A DNA stretch of 64,000 bases from Antedon mediterranea (lineage: Eukaryota > Echinodermata > Crinoidea > Comatulida > Antedonidae). This document shows, piece after piece, positions 15,402 to 27,253 of this stretch. Below the pieces are notes generated by a model, which was given only the letters and a program-made list of their open reading frames with translations, made no database searches and was not told where the DNA came from. The first letter of the stretch is position 1. The number at the start of each line of letters is the position of its first letter. The stretch covers positions 974,288 to 1,038,287 of the forward strand of contig NC_092676.1 in NCBI RefSeq assembly GCF_964355755.1, written 5' to 3'. Position numbers and translations under genes: made by a program.

Positions 15402-18400
15402 ATGGGAAACCGTAGCTCGGCTGATCTGATGAGAGACAGAAGCAGGGCTTATACGGGAACAGTAAGTGGATTTGACCCGTACGTAGTGTTGGCAATGCGA
15501 CGAGGAATCAACCCACCCTTATTCAGAATTCCGTCTAGTCTGGCCGATCAAGTTGATAATTTAGGCCAATATGATTATCCTTTTGAAAACCTGGTGTTTG
15601 CCGGAGGAGGAAACAGACTGTTCGCATATACAGGGGCCTTAGAGGTAAGACAGACAGACAGACTGATCACATTTATCTAGATAGCTTAGTAGCAGCAAGT
15701 GCAATGACGTCAGAGTAGGGAAAAACATCTGACCAATACGGAAACTTTGCTTGCGATTTTGTTTACATATTTTTACATTATAATTGGTGGTGAAATAAAA
15801 TAAAAAGCTAGGAAACCTAAAATACTGACAATTTATGCAATCTTTTCCCATTCACTTTACCAACTTACTTAATTCCTGTTTGTGGTAGTTTTAAACAATA
15901 TCTTATACGAGTTCAGTTTTGTGTTTTAAGTAGGCTACTATAAAGTGAACATAAATTAATGTTACAATGATATGGGGCGCCATGACCTCACATAACTACT
16001 ATTTGTATTTCCTCTACTGTCAAGCTGAATTGTGTCGCTATAAAATGTTTCAATAAGGAAAATATGCTTCAGAGAACAGTTTTTGATGGCCAACCCATAG
16101 TATGAAATGTCTATAATTACTATATAATATAGTTGTTATATTTCAATTGTTAGGCTTTATGAGACCGAATAATAGATTCTCTCTTGTATAGGAGCGGAGT
16201 GACTCTGTAGACCTACTAAGAATAATGTAGTTGCACTATGGCATTGTACACTCCGTCAGAGTAGGACAACCACATCTAACTTACAATGGCATTGTAATAA
16301 TAATATAATTGTATGCTTTTCACTCATTTTTAGCCATGAATAATATCAAAACACAAAGCAAGATGTGTGTTAAACAATAAACTGTTCCTTTTTATTATTT
16401 CGTTTTTGAATACGTTTTATACCTACGGTATGGCAATGACACGTACTGTCACAAGTACAGCAACCCATGTAAAGCGTGCATCCCACTAGCGACGCAACGC
16501 AAGGACGTAACGCAACGCAAGTGAATTGACTAGTCACAAGCGATGGCTTATTCGCTTGTGATTGCTAACTGTCTATAACTTCGCTTGTCATTGGTTAAAA
16601 CGCTTGCGTTGCGTTTACGTCCTTGCGTTACGTTCTAGTGGGAACCAAGCTTAAAGCGTGCTTCCCACTAGAGACGCAACGCAAGGACGTACGCGCAACG
16701 CAAGGACGTACGCGCAACGCAAGCGAGTTGACCAATGACAAGCCACTGTTCGAATAATCCATCGCTTGAGATTGGTCAAATCACTTACGTTGCGTTACGT
16801 CATTGTGTTGCGTCGCTATTGGGAACCAAATTCTATTAAGCCCACAACAGGAGAATTTTGTAAAATGTTTTACAACTTCCTGAACGTAGTACAGTAACAT
16901 TAAAAATGTTGTGACGTTTAACAAATATATAGGTTTTGCATGAAACTGGGATTCTTAAGAACATCAAAAGGTTTGCTGGGACAAGTTTAGGCGCCCTTAC
17001 AGCTTGCTTTGCTGCCCTCGGTGTGCATCCTAGAGAGGTGGTAGTAGAGGTAGAAAAAGTTCGAAGAGACATTAGAAAAATGTTAAAAGGTAATGCTTTT
17101 TTTTCGATATTTCTATCTATGAAAATGTCCTATCGGCCAAGGCTTGTCCACTGGACCGTAACGCCAGGACGCACGCATGTTAAAAGGAAATAATTTATTG
17201 GTTCCCATTGAGACGCAACTTTACCAATTACGACACGATGAATCATTATCTATCGCGTCGTGATTGGTCAAATATGTTATACGCGCATTGCGCGACGTCC
17301 TTGCGTTACGTCTTGTAGTGACGCAACGTAAGAAAATGCCCTTCCAATAACTATGTTTGTCCCCACCTACGGGAAATCAAACCCGCGATGAAGTTTGCAG
17401 CACGTCGTTTGCGTTTCGGCAATGTAGCACTTTGCGTCGCCGCGTTGCGTTACGTTGCGTCGTATTTTGTCAAATGACAGATGCTGTAATTTGCGAACTA
17501 TTTACAGATTCTAGATGGGGTATCCTGAGCTTGATTCCAAACACGCTGAAACGATACGGTTGGCATCCCGCCAACGTCTATGCGAGATGGTTAGAGTTGA
17601 ATCTGTCAGATTATGCAGGAAAGCCAGATATTACGTTTAGAGAGGTGAGTACAGCTCTGTCTATACTATCAAAGTTTATATGACAAACACATGTGATGTG
17701 CCCATATATGGACATGATGATAATAATAATAAATAATAACAGGATTTTTATAGCGCACATACCACTCAAGAGTGCTCAAGGCACATTTGGGCATAATTAT
17801 CAGCATATTTGATTTTTGTCTGAAAACTATAAAATGTAAGCTCAAGTATTCACCATTATACGTATTAAACGCCATATGTGCCAACAATATTTATCTTTTT
17901 ACTAATATCGGTCTAGAACCTAGACTACAATCGGCGGTGCGTCCGTAAACTCGCGCAAACAGCGGAAACCAGGTAAGTAAAGGCAATGCTGAAAATCGGT
18001 TACGAATTAGTCGTTATATGTTGTATTTCATTATATTGTAATAGTTTTACGAAAAGACGGGAAAAGAGTTGTGCTGTGTGACAACGAATCTAAATCAGAT
18101 GTCTGTTGAATATTGTCACGTGAAAACCACACCAGATATGCCAATTATCATCGCATTGAGAATGTCAATGTCTTTACCCGGTAAGTCCAGTCATAATTAT
18201 GTAGGGTTCAGGATTAGTTATTAACCCGTTAAAGTTGTTGATCTTACCCATTAAAGGTAACTGTACTGAGAACTTACACAATTCACCCGCGGATAAGCTA
18301 TATAAACTCAAGTTTAAAAGCTCTCGTCTTAATATTAGGAGGGACACGTTCTCCAGGAGAGTTATTCTCTTATGGAATGCTCTGCCTGCGGATGTAGTTT

Positions 18401-21400
18401 CATGCGCTACGGTGAACTTGTTCAAAGCAAAACTTAACGTCGCATGGTCTAACCACCCGCTGAAGTTTTCACCCTATATAGAATATGATTTTATTGCTAG
18501 AGGGGCTTTTAAGCACTGAGTGATTCGCCTCGATCCCGTAGACGAAAGTGTACGGGAAACAAGTAAACAAGTAAGCCTTTGAAAGCTTGGTTCTCACATG
18601 AAGTGTAGTTCTCACTATGACGCAAACACAACGACGCAGATTTACTTGCGACGGATAATAAAAACTGTCACTTTGTGATTGGTCAACTTACTTGTGTTGC
18701 GCTTAAGATCTGTCTACACTATCAAACTTCATGTGACAAAATAATGTGATGTGCCCATATATGGACATGATGATGTTATATCACTACCATAATTTGAGTA
18801 TATCACTACCATATTTGGGCACATCACACTTTTTTTGTCAAACTAGTTTGATAGTGTAGACAGGGCTTCACACGTCCTTGCGTTGTGTCCAAATGATAAC
18901 AACGTACGCGCAGTGCAATTCATTTAACCAATCACAAGTTCTATAGATTAATCGCTGCGTCGTTTTCAACTTGGGAACTAGCTTAGTAGGATGTAACACT
19001 TAGTTTGTTGTTGTTTCCTTAGTACTTTTACAAGCTGTAAAACATCAAATGCATGGAGAAGAAGATGTTTTCGTAGATGGCGGTCTCCTGTGTAACTACC
19101 CTATTCATGTCTTTGACGGTAAAACTCTTTATAATTCGTTTAAACTTGCCCGGCCCCATACTTATAAAGTAGGATCGTGCAGGTGTGTGTGTATGTGTTA
19201 TGTATGTATGTTAATATACCACAGTTCTGTATAATTTACAAATTAAAGTTACAATAAATATAACAAATAACAAACATAAAAATCATATAAATTATTTTAC
19301 TGAATCAATGAGTATAATGTTCAAGAAATAACATATTTCTTGTATTTTATAGGTTGGTGGCTTTCAATGGATAAGAGTGATAACTTATTTGTTCGTTTAA
19401 ACTCATTTGTTAACGCATTTAAGATGATGGAAACGAAAGAGCGATTTGGAACGCGAAACGATAAAACGCTTGGTATATCTCTGGTAAGATAATGGGTTGC
19501 AGTGTAAGAATTTATTTTATTTACTTATTCCTTTTAGTGAAACATAAAAAAGGGAGCACTGAGGGGAGACAAGAGCTGTCAAAGACAACTATCGCCAAAA
19601 GACATGTCTCTCCAATATTTATTCCTTAGGCTTTTTCCCACTAAAGGAGTAAAAGCGAACCGTACCGTACTGAACCGAACGTACTGAACCGAACGTAATT
19701 TGACCAACTACACACGCTATAAAATGGGTTATTTTGAACTGTCACTTGTCAATTGCTAACTTGCTTGCGTTGCGCTTACGTCTTTTTTTTTATGCGTCCT
19801 AGAGGTAACTTTTGGGATAATGTTTTTATTTTATAGTATACGGCATCAGAGTCGACTTTGATGCAAAGTTTGTTACACGATCGCTATAGTGGCAGCTTTG
19901 CCAAAGTTCCAAATACTAAATTAGCAAGGTACGTAAAAACGAAAACTTTTAACACATATTTTAACATTAGGAAGCTTTCGATTTGCGGCGACCTACGACT
20001 GACCTAGGTCAGGTCAGGTCACGATGAGAAAAATAGAAACTATTAAACCTGTGTTGAGGCGAGGAGCGAAGACACGTCCATCCCCCTCCCATGCGCACAA
20101 TGAATCGGCGGTCGTCGCAAATCGAAAGCTCTCTATTGGTTCAACTGGGACACGCAACGCAAAGATGTACGCGCGACGACACATTTTGCTGAACGTAAAA
20201 TTATTTTCTTGTTTGCATAGTCATCATCCTGTTACGTAGAATTATCCCTTACTTTCTCTAGGTCAAGGAGAGTAAATATGGCCGAAGACAATCTCGCAAG
20301 AAGACGTGTTGATGCATTCGCTCGCTTTTTTAGCCTTCTCAAAGATCAAGACATGGATGCAAGTGGATACCTAAATTTCAAAGAATTTAAACATTTTATC
20401 CAAAAGGTACCGGTACGTTTTTAAACAGCATATCCTGTATACTATTCACGTACAGAGTTGTCGTGGGGTACGCGGAATAGTTAGCAAAATGAACTGCATC
20501 AAGAGAAAGATGCACATTTATTCTACCACAAAATCAAATGAGGGTGGAATCAAAAATTGTGTCACTTCTTACACACCTGAGACATCAATTTTTCAATTTT
20601 ACTCTTCCCATGGTGTTATTCAATAACATCGTAGCGCAACTTGCTGAGAGCTTTTTTTGTATGAGATTGAAATGTTTTTTTAACCTAATGTTTGTACTTT
20701 AGACTAACAGGTTGTCATTTTCAAATGATTTTGAACTTCTTTTTGGGAAGAATATCTCCATCGATGAAGCCTTTGAACATATTGATACAAATGGAAATGG
20801 CAAGGTAAGCGATTCACCTTCATGTATGTTCACATTGAAATTGAAAACTGAGTGAAAAAGAATTGATGAACAATCAAGTAAATAAAAGAGAGAGAACAGA
20901 CGAAAATCTAACGGAATTACGAGTAAGCATAAAGAGACGAACAAACAAACAAACGAATGACAAATACGAACGGACGAAAACTAACAAAAGGAGACGAATA
21001 AGATAAAGAGCGAATTGACAAAATAACCTACGACAGATATACCGACAGATAAAATATAAATATATTCTATAGATCGCTGCTTATGACTTGGTTCGCTTTG
21101 CTGAAACTAGAGGAATTCACGTAAACTCAAAGCTGCTGGGTTACGAACGACAGGACATCAGTAGCCTGTCAGGATACGTACAAGCACTGTTCAATAGTGT
21201 AGTCAACCACGCCATGAAAGAGTTTGTAAAGGTAACAAAATTGGTTCTTTTACTATAGACAAAATGGATAATGCTAATTTTGTCGACAAAATATTTTGGA
21301 CATAAACAATTCGATAAAGATTTTTTTATCTTTTGTGGTAGCCACCACCTTTATTCATCATTCAATCTTTAATAAATATATTACAATTGTTGTATATACT

Positions 21401-24066
21401 CTCATTTCATATAATATATAATACATTTCCGTTTCCTCAGTAGTTTTACTTTTTTTTCTATTAACACATGTTATTTTAAATAAATCCATCCTACTTAACA
21501 TCTAATATTCAATTAACAATGTTTGTTTTTTTCTTCTGATTAGAACAATCAGTTGTATTCATTTCATAATCTATTCTTATATAATTTCTACTAGTACTGA
21601 TTTCTTTTTTGTATACATATAATCTATTCTAACCCTTTCCCATTCTCTTAGCATTTTTTTTTCATTTTTTTTAGATATTTACAATCATAGTATACTATTA
21701 CCGTTGCATTTGTTTCGATCAAACATATATATACTTAATTAACAATGCATATTCTCTCTTTTAACTGTAAATTACTACTTACTAGCTATTTAAACTAACA
21801 AAATATTAACATTGCTTTTTATTTTAAATAAATTCACTTTTCAACAGAGTTTCTTTTGCCTTATTGTTACATAAAATTTACTTGAAACATAGCGAATGTT
21901 GCATGAAATAGTTAGTGAGTCCAAGATATAGGATAAAAACCATAAAATATTTAACTACATAAAATGTCGTATATTATGTTCCCAATCTTAGTACAAATAT
22001 TGCACATTCCTTGTGATTAGTTCATTATGAAAGACATTAATGAGATTGTTTTTATGGTTACTGTGTTTAAATTTACATATTGAGAATTTAGCAATAAAAA
22101 TAATTTTATTTATATATTTACAATTCATTCTTTGTGCGTAAAATCCAAACATAACATGTTCTAACTCTATATTTATCATTATATTTCGTCTCAGTTCATC
22201 CCATAAACAGGAGACTCTGGGACACAGATATAAATAATGTTCTATATTATCTATCAGTGTGCATTACAGAAGTTACAATATTCCCATTTTTTTTCAGTAA
22301 AATGTTTGTTGGGTAACAATTATTCAGGATTTTCCATTTTGTGGAGAATACTCTAGGGTATTGGGAGACTATGCATAGATTGTTCCAAATATCATCCCAA
22401 TTAAATTCATAAAATTTGAAACGATGTTGCCAGTACACTTGACTGCTTGGTGGTTTGAAATATTTATGTATAAGTTCATACCTTATTAATAGATTTGTTA
22501 GTGACTCTATTGTTACACATTGATTCTTTGTGTAAAATCCAGGGGAATTTAGTGCTTGGTCACAATTTTTGTTATAGTTACCATAAATCCACTCTTTTGG
22601 AATTGCCTTAAAAAGCATAAAGTATTCTATGGTGAAGGATTCTTTTCTTTGCACCACTTCTTTAAGTTGTGAAAAAGACTTTAATGTTGCATCTTTATTA
22701 AAAAGATCTTTGATATAAACGATCCCGTTTTCTATCCATTTTTTAAATTTGCCTATTTTCAAATGTAATGCAAGAATTGTACCAAATAATCTCGTTTGCT
22801 GGCATACCAACTTCAATTGTATTCTTGAGAGTTTTAAGTTCATACCAACATAACAAACACTTAACATAAAATTCTTTCCTTTGCATCTGTAAAGTTGTAT
22901 AAAGAATACAATTCGATAAAGATAATATCTTATATGTTAAGCATATAAATAGCCATATGTGTATAGTTTATAAATTCTCCGAGTGTAGGCCTACTACTAT
23001 TTTTATAATAATGGATGAAAGATGATAAAGATGAAATCCACCTGATATATTATAATTCATATACTAATTTGGTTACAGGATACAGACTACGACCGTACAA
23101 TTGGTATTGATACATGTTATGTACAAGGAACTGATTTTACCATAGAAATAGCAGACAGAGATTTCTTATTTGAGGTTTGATTACGATTTAATATCAAGGA
23201 GCTTTTATTTGCAACGACTACCTATGACCTTACTATATGACCTATGACCTTAATACCTGAACCTAGAACCGCAAAAACTAGTTACAACTTTTGAATTGGT
23301 GGAGGATGCACTTTCCATTGTCCTCGCATGCGCAGCATGACGTAACTAGTTCCTAGGTCTTCGTCGCAAATCCGAGCTTCCTTTATCTAGATGAAAGACA
23401 CCGTTTCTTAAATTAAATATCTTTGCCATTTAAATTTTCCAGGTATAAACTATTAAGCCTTTTATTAAGTTAAATCGTTATCTTTCATCATGTGCAAACT
23501 AATATTGTCCCCGTGACCGAACATATACAGGAGTCTGACTTTTTCTAAGATAAAAACTATGCAATGTTATGAATAAATTCTACGTTGATATCTTGTTAGC
23601 AGGAATAGTATACATTATTATTGTTTAAGGAAATACATTTAAAAATATTATATTATTACTCAACTGAGATGGTATAGGAAGTATTAGCAAAACGATTGAC
23701 AATAATTAAAATCGTAACAGGGAAAGAAATAACTAAATTAGTAACGTTCATCCGTAACATATCCTAATTTGGCATAAAATACAACAATTAAAATATACTA
23801 AAATATGAAATAATGAGAACGGTTAGCAAGACAAGCATTAATAAAAAGTACGTCGACCTAGTGAAACCTTACAAATATTTCTAAATTATCTTTTACAGCA
23901 AGGTTACCGTGCAACCATCGGCTACCTTATTGAGTACATTACGATGCAGAACTTGCAGAAACGAAGAAAAAGAGTCGGCAAAAGACAAACAGAAAAAAGA
24001 AAATCGCACATAGTATTCACTGATGTAAAGGAGTACAGCAATGAGTTGGCCACATTAGAGGAATGA
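15402..24066 (+). CDS. Patatin-like phospholipase with inserted EF-hand pair (gene A)
   Basis: Twelve exons: 15402-15644, 16933-17089, 17508-17644, 18045-18180, 19023-19118, 19353-19483, 19837-19928, 20262-20406, 20703-20804, 21073-21231, 23079-23174, 23899-24066 (TGA 24064-24066), giving 553 aa. All have AG/GT borders and matching phases. The start MGNRSS fits an N-myristoylation motif. Patatin hallmarks: GGGNR oxyanion loop (68-72), GTSLG with nucleophile Ser99, and DGG with catalytic Asp243. EF-hand loops: 361-372 (DMDASGYLNFKE, canonical) and 407-418 (DTNGNGK..., ending Asp). The patatin-type tail resumes after the EF-hands (RTIGIDT..GTDF..DRDFLFEQGYRA). The C-terminus is strongly basic (QKRRKRVGKRQTEKRKS). 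The predicted activity is Ser/Asp-dyad acyl-ester hydrolysis of lipids, probably membrane-attached and Ca2+-modulated; the substrate is unknown. Gene D shares every intron position. Introns hold many MITEs and two LINE remnants. Confidence 0.9.
16472..16830. mobile_element. MITE family R, two head-to-tail copies in intron 1 of gene A
   Basis: Two adjacent units of about 180 bp (16472-16652, 16654-16830). Each starts AAGCGTGCNTCCCACTAG, runs through GACGCAACGCAAGGACGT, has a central TTGACCAATGACAAGC-type text, and ends in the reverse complement (TAGTGGGAACCAAGCTT). Related copies are at about 17198-17330, 18590-18985, 19629-19806, 44455-44595 and 50240-50370, nearly all in introns or flanks of the patatin genes. 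Confidence 0.75.
17652..17718. mobile_element. MITE family S, half copy next to a splice donor
   Basis: CAGCTCTGTCTATACTATCA then GTGATGTGCCCATATATGGA matches one arm of the complete element at 18705-18868. It begins only seven bases after the 5' splice junction of the exon ending at 17644. Downstream (about 17735-17785) is a different repeat end with TTTTATAGCGCACAT, suggesting truncation by a later insertion. Confidence 0.55.
18220..18555 (+). pseudogene. Non-LTR retrotransposon (LINE) C-terminal fragment
   Basis: The frame 18235-18519 encodes a segment with RRDTFSRRVILLWNALPADV and VNLFKAKLNVAW, the pattern found at the C-terminal end of many LINE reverse-transcriptase polyproteins. The fragment is 5'-truncated, as is usual for LINEs. 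It ends in GTACGGGAAACAAGTAAACA, a repeat-like tail also seen at 50191-50215. It lies in intron 4 of gene A, sense orientation. Confidence 0.6.
18590..18985. mobile_element. MITE family R copy split by a MITE S insertion
   Basis: Family R text (GACGCAAACACAACGACGCA, TGATTGGTCAACTTACTTG) runs to about 18704. It is interrupted by the complete MITE S at 18705-18868 and resumes with CGTCCTTGCGTTGTGTCC and AACCAATCACAAG up to TTGGGAACTAG. This gives a relative age: the R insertion is older than the S insertion. Confidence 0.6.
18705..18868. mobile_element. MITE family S, complete 164-bp copy
   Basis: The terminal inverted repeats AAGATCTGTCTACACTATCA and TGATAGTGTAGACAGGGCTT bracket an interior that is itself palindromic (GTGATGTGCCCATATATGG versus ATATTTGGGCACATCACA, and TATCACTACCATA repeated). 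There is no coding capacity. It serves as the reference for the degraded copies at 12262-13284 and 17652-17718. Confidence 0.8.
19970..20132. mobile_element. MITE family T, copy 1 (intron 7 of gene A)
   Basis: The inverted ends GAAGCTTTCGATTTGCGGCG and GTCGCAAATCGAAAGCTCTC enclose a short interior with repeated AGGTCAGGTCAGGTC. A diverged copy is at 23196-23384 in intron 11 of the same gene. A piece of family R follows directly at about 20136-20182. Confidence 0.6.
21960..22867 (-). pseudogene. L1-like LINE ORF2 C-terminal remnant, antisense in intron 10
   Basis: A 206-codon frame (22247-22867) contains FGTILALHLKIGKFKKWI and, near its end, PRVFSTKWKILNNCYPTNIL. A frameshift near 22255 then continues with DNIEHYLYLCPRVSCLWDEL and a GFY...KFSICKFK-type tail (to about 21988). 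The pattern is typical of the C-terminal end of L1/Tx1-type ORF2 proteins. No endonuclease or RT active-site region is present. It is opposite to gene A and lies wholly in the intron 21232-23078. Confidence 0.65.
23196..23384. mobile_element. MITE family T, copy 2 (intron 11 of gene A)
   Basis: The ends AAGGAGCTTTTATTTGCAAC and GTCGCAAATCCGAGCTTCCTT are inverted and resemble 19970-20132. The interior contains repeated CTATGACCTTA motifs. It lies 22 bp after the donor of the exon ending at 23174. Confidence 0.55.
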
Positions 24067-24095
24067 TGGTTGGATAAGTCAGTGTGTATATTCCA

Positions 24096-24172
24096 CTTGT
24101 GGGGTTGAGGAGTATGGGCGGCCATTAGGGTTGAGGAGTATGGGCGGCCATTAGGGTTGAGGAGGAGGGGTG
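24096..24172. repeat. Tandem repeat after gene A stop
   Basis: Two and a half copies of GGGTTGAGGAGTATGGGCGG plus CCATTA (about 26-29 bp unit) within 30-110 bp of the gene A stop codon, hence in its probable 3'UTR. G-rich runs follow (about 24200-24220). Confidence 0.7.
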
Positions 24173-24219
24173 TTTCAAAAGTATAGTAATAGAATGTTGG
24201 GCGGGGTGGGGGGAGGGGG

Positions 24220-24394
24220 CAGATTTAATGTTGTACCATGTTTGTAGGGTATACATTCATCTGTCTTATGTCTTTATACATTTAATGTTGTACCATGTTT
24301 GTAGGGTATACATTCATCTGTCTTATGTCTTTATACATTTAATGTTGTACCATGTTTGTAGGGTATACATTCATCTGTCTTATGTCTTTATACA
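24220..24394. repeat. 57-bp tandem repeat, three copies
   Basis: Three near-identical units starting TTAATGTTGTACCATGTTTG and ending TCTTATGTCTTTATACA. Because 57 is divisible by three, a spurious open frame runs through it. It lies downstream of gene A. Confidence 0.9.
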
Positions 24395-25393
24395 TTTAAT
24401 TGTGTGGCATATTAAACATACTGCAACTCAAACGTTTACTTTCCTGAGTTTCACACAATTTTTGTATTATAGCTATTCACACTCCGACGTTTGTCCGAAC
24501 ATTCAGTGGCCAAAATGTTAGAATAGTTGTACAATAGAAAACGGGGTTTGGTCAAGTTTAGGGAATACCTCTATTAAGGGGATACTTTCCTATGAAACGA
24601 CCGAACGATTAAACCCTATTAAGGGACCCCTTTAAATGTACACTTTGTTGAGTCCCTAAGCAGGTGTTACTGTATTTTTAAAGGTACATATATCTTTTAT
24701 GTTTATCAGTAATAATATTTGTCTATATGCACTTTCCAGAAATTTACGAACAGGAGAGTTAAGACAATTACAATTGAGTGTGACGATTACTGTGTAAGAG
24801 ATGCAGTAGTCGTAACCGTTACCGCGTCAGATTACGCTCTCGTCGTCACTGTTTGGTGAACTCCTTTAAAAAACTCAAAATAGCCACTTTACCGAAGTTA
24901 ATTTATATTACAATAACGTTTACTTATAATAATTGGTGACTGGTATAATATAATTAAACATTAAGAAGGTTGTGATATGAAGCCAAATTAAAGTTAATCA
25001 TATGTAATGAGGCATTTGATTGTATAACCATTTGAACTGTATAAATATATCAAACCAAGTGAAATAGTTTTGTCTACTTATTATTCATGCAACCAGACCA
25101 ATTACAGTCAGCAGGTGTGTGTACACGTCACGACTTAATACTCATGTTAATACGTTTATTTTAACACAATTCTTTGCCGCTTGTAAACACTGTACTCATT
25201 CAAAATGGGAAATGCAACTGCAAAACAGTTAAAGAAACAGAGGAATAGGCGCAGTGTAAACTTGTCAAAAGGGTCCTAAGATGGATTAGACGATGTAGCA
25301 GCATTATGTAAACGGCGTGGAATCAGAGAACCAACAAAGTTTAGCGTTAGTGCAGACTTACAGGCTAAAGTTAGGATATTGGCACAGTACGAA

Positions 25394-27253
25394 CAGGCCC
25401 GTAGCCAGGGGGGGTTTTTTGGGGTTCGGGCGAACCCCCCATTTTGCGCGAACCCCCCTTGAAAAACAAATGCCCCACTTCCAAAATCGTGCAATTAATT
25501 ATCAATTATAGCAGATTTTTTGGTCATTTTACTTCTATTGACTATGTTTAAATCGATCGAATATACAGATTGTCCGATGTCAAAGTCACTGCTGAGCGTG
25601 AGATCGAGAGATTGTTGAGAGATGATGGTTATAAATATGACAGAAAAATGGACTGACCAATCGCGTGCTTCGGCCGGGCTTTTCGGAACGCACAAGATCA
25701 CGTTCAGTTCAGTTCAATCTTTTTGGGGATTTTTATTTTTTTCCTGGAAATATTTTTCATTAAACCAAGGAATTTCACTGTGTAAACTTGAATAAAAATG
25801 GTGCTGAGTTAAATTGGTACGTGTACGTAGGCCTACCGTATATTTCGGTGTATAAGACGCACTTTTGACACGCAAATTTGACCTCTAAATATTACCCTAA
25901 TTAATTTAATTACCTACTAATACTTAAAAATAGTGTACTACTCTGCAATGTAGGCCTAGCTAGTTACTCACTCCTGTCTAACCACAGTGTGGTAACAAGT
26001 TTATTGAATTTTTAGTTAAGGTAAATTGTCATCCTCGACTGTTTTAATTAATATTACAGTACGCATTAGATATTCTAGCCAGGCCTAGTAATACTCTCTG
26101 AATTCGCCGGTGTGTATTCTAGCAGCATCACAGCGCAACACATTTATGGAAGAGTCCATTAATTACGGTGGTGTCACATTTTAATTACACAATAACTATT
26201 TCCCTTGATCACGGTGGTTTATTTTTATTACATCTCTATGTCAACAATCACATAATTTTATAATCATGTAGGCAATAGTTCGTATGTTAAGCGATATCTA
26301 AAAGAGTGTGTTGTTATTGTGTTAAGTAGCTTCCCCTAATCTCATAGTGTATATGGCCAACAGTGCTGGCCACCAGGCAAGGAGCACATGGTTAGTGCTC
26401 TCCTCTCCTCATATTGCTGTAATGCATGCATGGAAATAGGAAAGATTTTCATATAGGCCTACCCAACATGATATTCCTGGTTCATTATCAGCCCAAAAAA
26501 CTGAACATCATTTGGATTGATTTTATAATGGTCATACACACAATAAGAAGGTATATATTTAAATAATATGAAATTAAAGTTACTTAAATGACATAGGCTA
26601 GCCCTACCCACACAGTGCATCGTAACTGAAACAATATGGGGATTTCCCTTTTCATTGAATGTTCAGTTTAAGTAGTATAGTAGTAGTAGTTGAAGTAGAG
26701 ACTGATTACGATGTAATAAAGGCAATCAAACAAAATTATATCATTTGATTCTAATAAATATGTCTCAAATATCGTTGTTTTATTATTAAAATACCATTGT
26801 TTTGATTGTAAAATGTTTAAATTACATGCATCGACTACATAAAAAATACTAATATTTTAGTCTCCGTTATGGGTGCGTCTTATACAAAGGAATATACGGT
26901 ACTATTTGTTTTTTATGTTTATAGGATAAGAAATTATTTAAGGGCCTAATATAATATACTTTTTTGCAACAATAAAGCTGTATTTCATGATCAGTACTAC
27001 TAACTTCCATAATACTGTACTATATAATTTCTCTGCATAACTCAGATTTTAGTAGGTAAAAAATGTCTCTGTAAGCTTATTAAAACAACCGAAATTGCTC
27101 TGAGAGCCAAAGCTTCCAGGGGCCTTCGCCCCCTGGACCCCGACCGGGAGCCCTTGGCGGCCCCCTGGCCCCCAGCCTACAGTTGCTCGCTGCGCTCGCA
27201 AAATACTTGGTGTCAAGAAAACCCCCCTCTGATGCATTCTGGCTACGGGCCTG
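25394..27253. mobile_element. hAT-like DNA transposon (1860 bp) with 5-bp target duplication
   Basis: Terminal inverted repeats CAGGCCCGTAGCCAG and CTGGCTACGGGCCTG are flanked on both sides by ACGAA (25389-25393 and 27254-27258). The paralogous exons show what the empty site looked like, so borders are exact. The left end has G/C runs with hairpin potential; the right part has a GC-rich block (CCTTCGCCCCCTGGACCCC). No transposase frame is seen. The CAG-start termini suggest hAT, but a 5-bp duplication is shorter than the usual 8 bp, so the superfamily is uncertain. Confidence 0.8.
25834..26901. mobile_element. MITE nested inside the hAT-like element
   Basis: The left end TACCGTATATTTCGGTGTAT followed by AAGACGCAC is matched in inverse at the right end (GTGCGTCTTATACAAAGGAA then TATACGGTA). 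Both ends abut TA. About 1.07 kb, AT-rich, non-coding. It therefore inserted after the host element landed in pseudogene B. Confidence 0.7.

Noticed and set aside
20407-20412. Two-codon extension of exon 8 of gene A to a second GT at 20413
   Set aside because: The gene D exon ends at the equivalent of 20406, so the first donor is preferred; the second could be minor usage.
24228-24521. 97-codon frame with three identical 19-residue repeats
   Set aside because: It is the 57-bp tandem repeat downstream of gene A, not a gene.
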